A stretch of 19,639 bases of DNA from Spirogloea muscicola (taxonomy: Eukaryota > Streptophyta > Zygnematophyceae > Spirogloeales > Spirogloeaceae), in contig WELB01000119.1 of NCBI GenBank assembly GCA_009602725.1, positions 125,338 to 144,976 of the forward strand, in the 5' to 3' direction. Each line of letters opens with the position of its first letter. Positions within the stretch are counted from its first letter, which is position 1. This document shows, piece after piece, positions 18,701-19,639 of this stretch. The notes below the pieces were generated by a model that was not told the origin of the DNA, ran no database searches, and saw only the letters and a program-made list of their open reading frames with translations. The position numbers were made by a program, and so were the translations under genes.

Positions 18701-19639
18701 TTGACTTTGAGACTGCGACCACCGGGCTCGTTATGTTGACAACTGCAAGCCTCATGATGTGCCGCAGACGTGAGTAGCAAGGGCTGACTTGTGCAAGCTC
18801 TGGTATGTTGATCTGGCCGTTCCCATCGTCCAGAACCGCAAGTTCAGCCTTGGGCTGCAAGAGGTCGTAGCACCGTTCTTTGTAGACCTCCATGTACGAC
18901 ACTGTCACAGTACAGTGCTCGCCAAGCTGCGCTGCCTTCGCCAGGAGCCTTTCCATGGCCAGGAGCATGATTCCCGGCTCTTCTTCAGTACCCTGCAATC
19001 GATGACAGACTCGTCATCTCTTCACACTCTGTCCTGCCAGCTGCTTCTTGAGATGTGAAAGAACGTCGATATATAGTTCCTCTGCTTGGGCTCGCTAGGC
19101 ATCGCGTCGTCGGCAGTAACTGACCTGCATGGCATGGGTCTTGCCACTGCCGGTGGCCCCATAGGCGAAGACGGTGGCATTGAGGCCGCATGCAAGGCCC
19201 TCCAGGAGCGGCTCCACCTCGGCGGTGAAGATCCCGCTGGCACGGGTCGCCGCATCGTAGCAAGCGTCCAGGGCGTAGAATGTGTTGTTGCGGCTGCTCT
19301 CGGAAGCAACGAAATGCAGAGCGCCGCCGCTGGTGCCCGTCAATGCATGCAGCTGTGGAGCTTGCACAGCCACAGCAAGCAGTCTAGCAGCGGTCGCCGA
19401 AACACGATGGGGAACGGGGTCACGGCTGGCATGGCAGGGAGGCGTACCTGCTGAAGCCGTCGTGGAGGGTGAGCGTGTCGTGGAGGCCGTCGGGGCTCCT
19501 GGCGGCGGTGACGCAGGGGCCGCTGGCGGCGCGCTCGGCGGGCAGGAAGGGGCGCAGGCGCGAGACGACGCGGACACGCGAAGAGCCGTGGGAGGGGACG
19601 CGCGCGGGAGGGCCGAGGCAGGGCGCGCGCGGCGGCGGC
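15798..19639 (-). CDS. Kinesin-10 family motor (KIF22/KIN-10 type), 5' partial
   Basis: A plus-end microtubule motor; the family (Kid/KIF22, plant KIN-10) acts on chromosomes and spindles. Exons: beyond 19639-19448, 19296-19125, 18992-18789, 18610-18421, 18270-18065, 17877-17756, 17636-17493, 17391-17343, 17190-16771, 16694-16573, 16471-16333, 16119-16051, 15884-15798. All phases agree, giving about 700 aa without the missing start. The motor begins [13 protein letters not shown]. It has the P-loop [15 protein letters not shown], then [14 protein letters not shown], switch [10 protein letters not shown], switch [31 protein letters not shown] and [19 protein letters not shown] poorly conserved acidic/Pro linker (17190-16771) leads to the helix-hairpin-helix tail [19 protein letters not shown] and [13 protein letters not shown], diagnostic of kinesin-10. 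Reading through a possible donor at 15845 gives the stop at 15798; a further exon is possible. Confidence 0.93.

Noticed and set aside
1-19639. CRISPR array, bacterial operon, rRNA or intact tRNA gene
   Set aside because: No regular spacer repeats, ribosome binding sites, rRNA segments or cloverleaf were seen. The genes are clearly spliced eukaryotic ones.

Overview
This is a nuclear window from a eukaryote, most likely a green alga (Chlorophyta). The genes have many short GT-AG introns. The CCT7 and kinesin-10 proteins are plant-like, with CCT7 starting MAAML-QPQIILL and ending in an RG-rich tail. The sequence is GC-rich with CCG/GCG runs, TGTAA (a typical chlorophyte poly(A) signal) follows two of the gene models, and a LINE with an R2-like endonuclease tail is present. 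The genus cannot be told from the sequence.

Layout. (1) 1-2600 is a retrotransposon graveyard. It holds a LINE tail with poly(A) (1-265), two LINE 3' ends in head-to-head orientation (448-1068 minus, 1051-2359 plus), and several copies of a short hairpin repeat that is shared with the LINE 3'UTR. (2) 2600-4466 has no gene I can name. It contains a CpG-rich stretch with a possible signal-peptide exon at 3264 (+) and exon-like minus-strand frames at 3999-4267 and near 3730-3834. (3) 4467-8172 (-) is a complete 14-exon gene for CCT7, the eta subunit of the TRiC/CCT chaperonin (565 aa). (4) 8173-8735 is the divergent promoter region between CCT7 and the next gene; it carries another LINE fragment and a CCG run with an N. 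(5) 8736-10353 (+) is a probable multi-exon membrane protein of unknown family. (6) 10354-12151 is intergenic, with one membrane-like open frame (10621-10950) and degenerate hairpin repeats. (7) 12152-15146 (+) is a four-exon gene joining a NOT4-type C4C4 RING to a C-terminal Rad18-like UBZ zinc finger. (8) 15798-19639 (-, 5' end outside the window) is a kinesin-10 (KIF22/KIN-10) with motor and helix-hairpin-helix tail, convergent with the RING gene.

The three well supported genes are housekeeping genes in separate processes: cytosolic protein folding, ubiquitin signalling and chromosome/spindle motility. They do not form a functional cluster. The most unusual material is the repeat family. 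The same small hairpin module ends the LINE, sits inside an intron-shaped 81-bp insertion in one LINE copy, and forms a 113-bp insertion in the other LINE copy, where the paralogous arm preserves the empty site.
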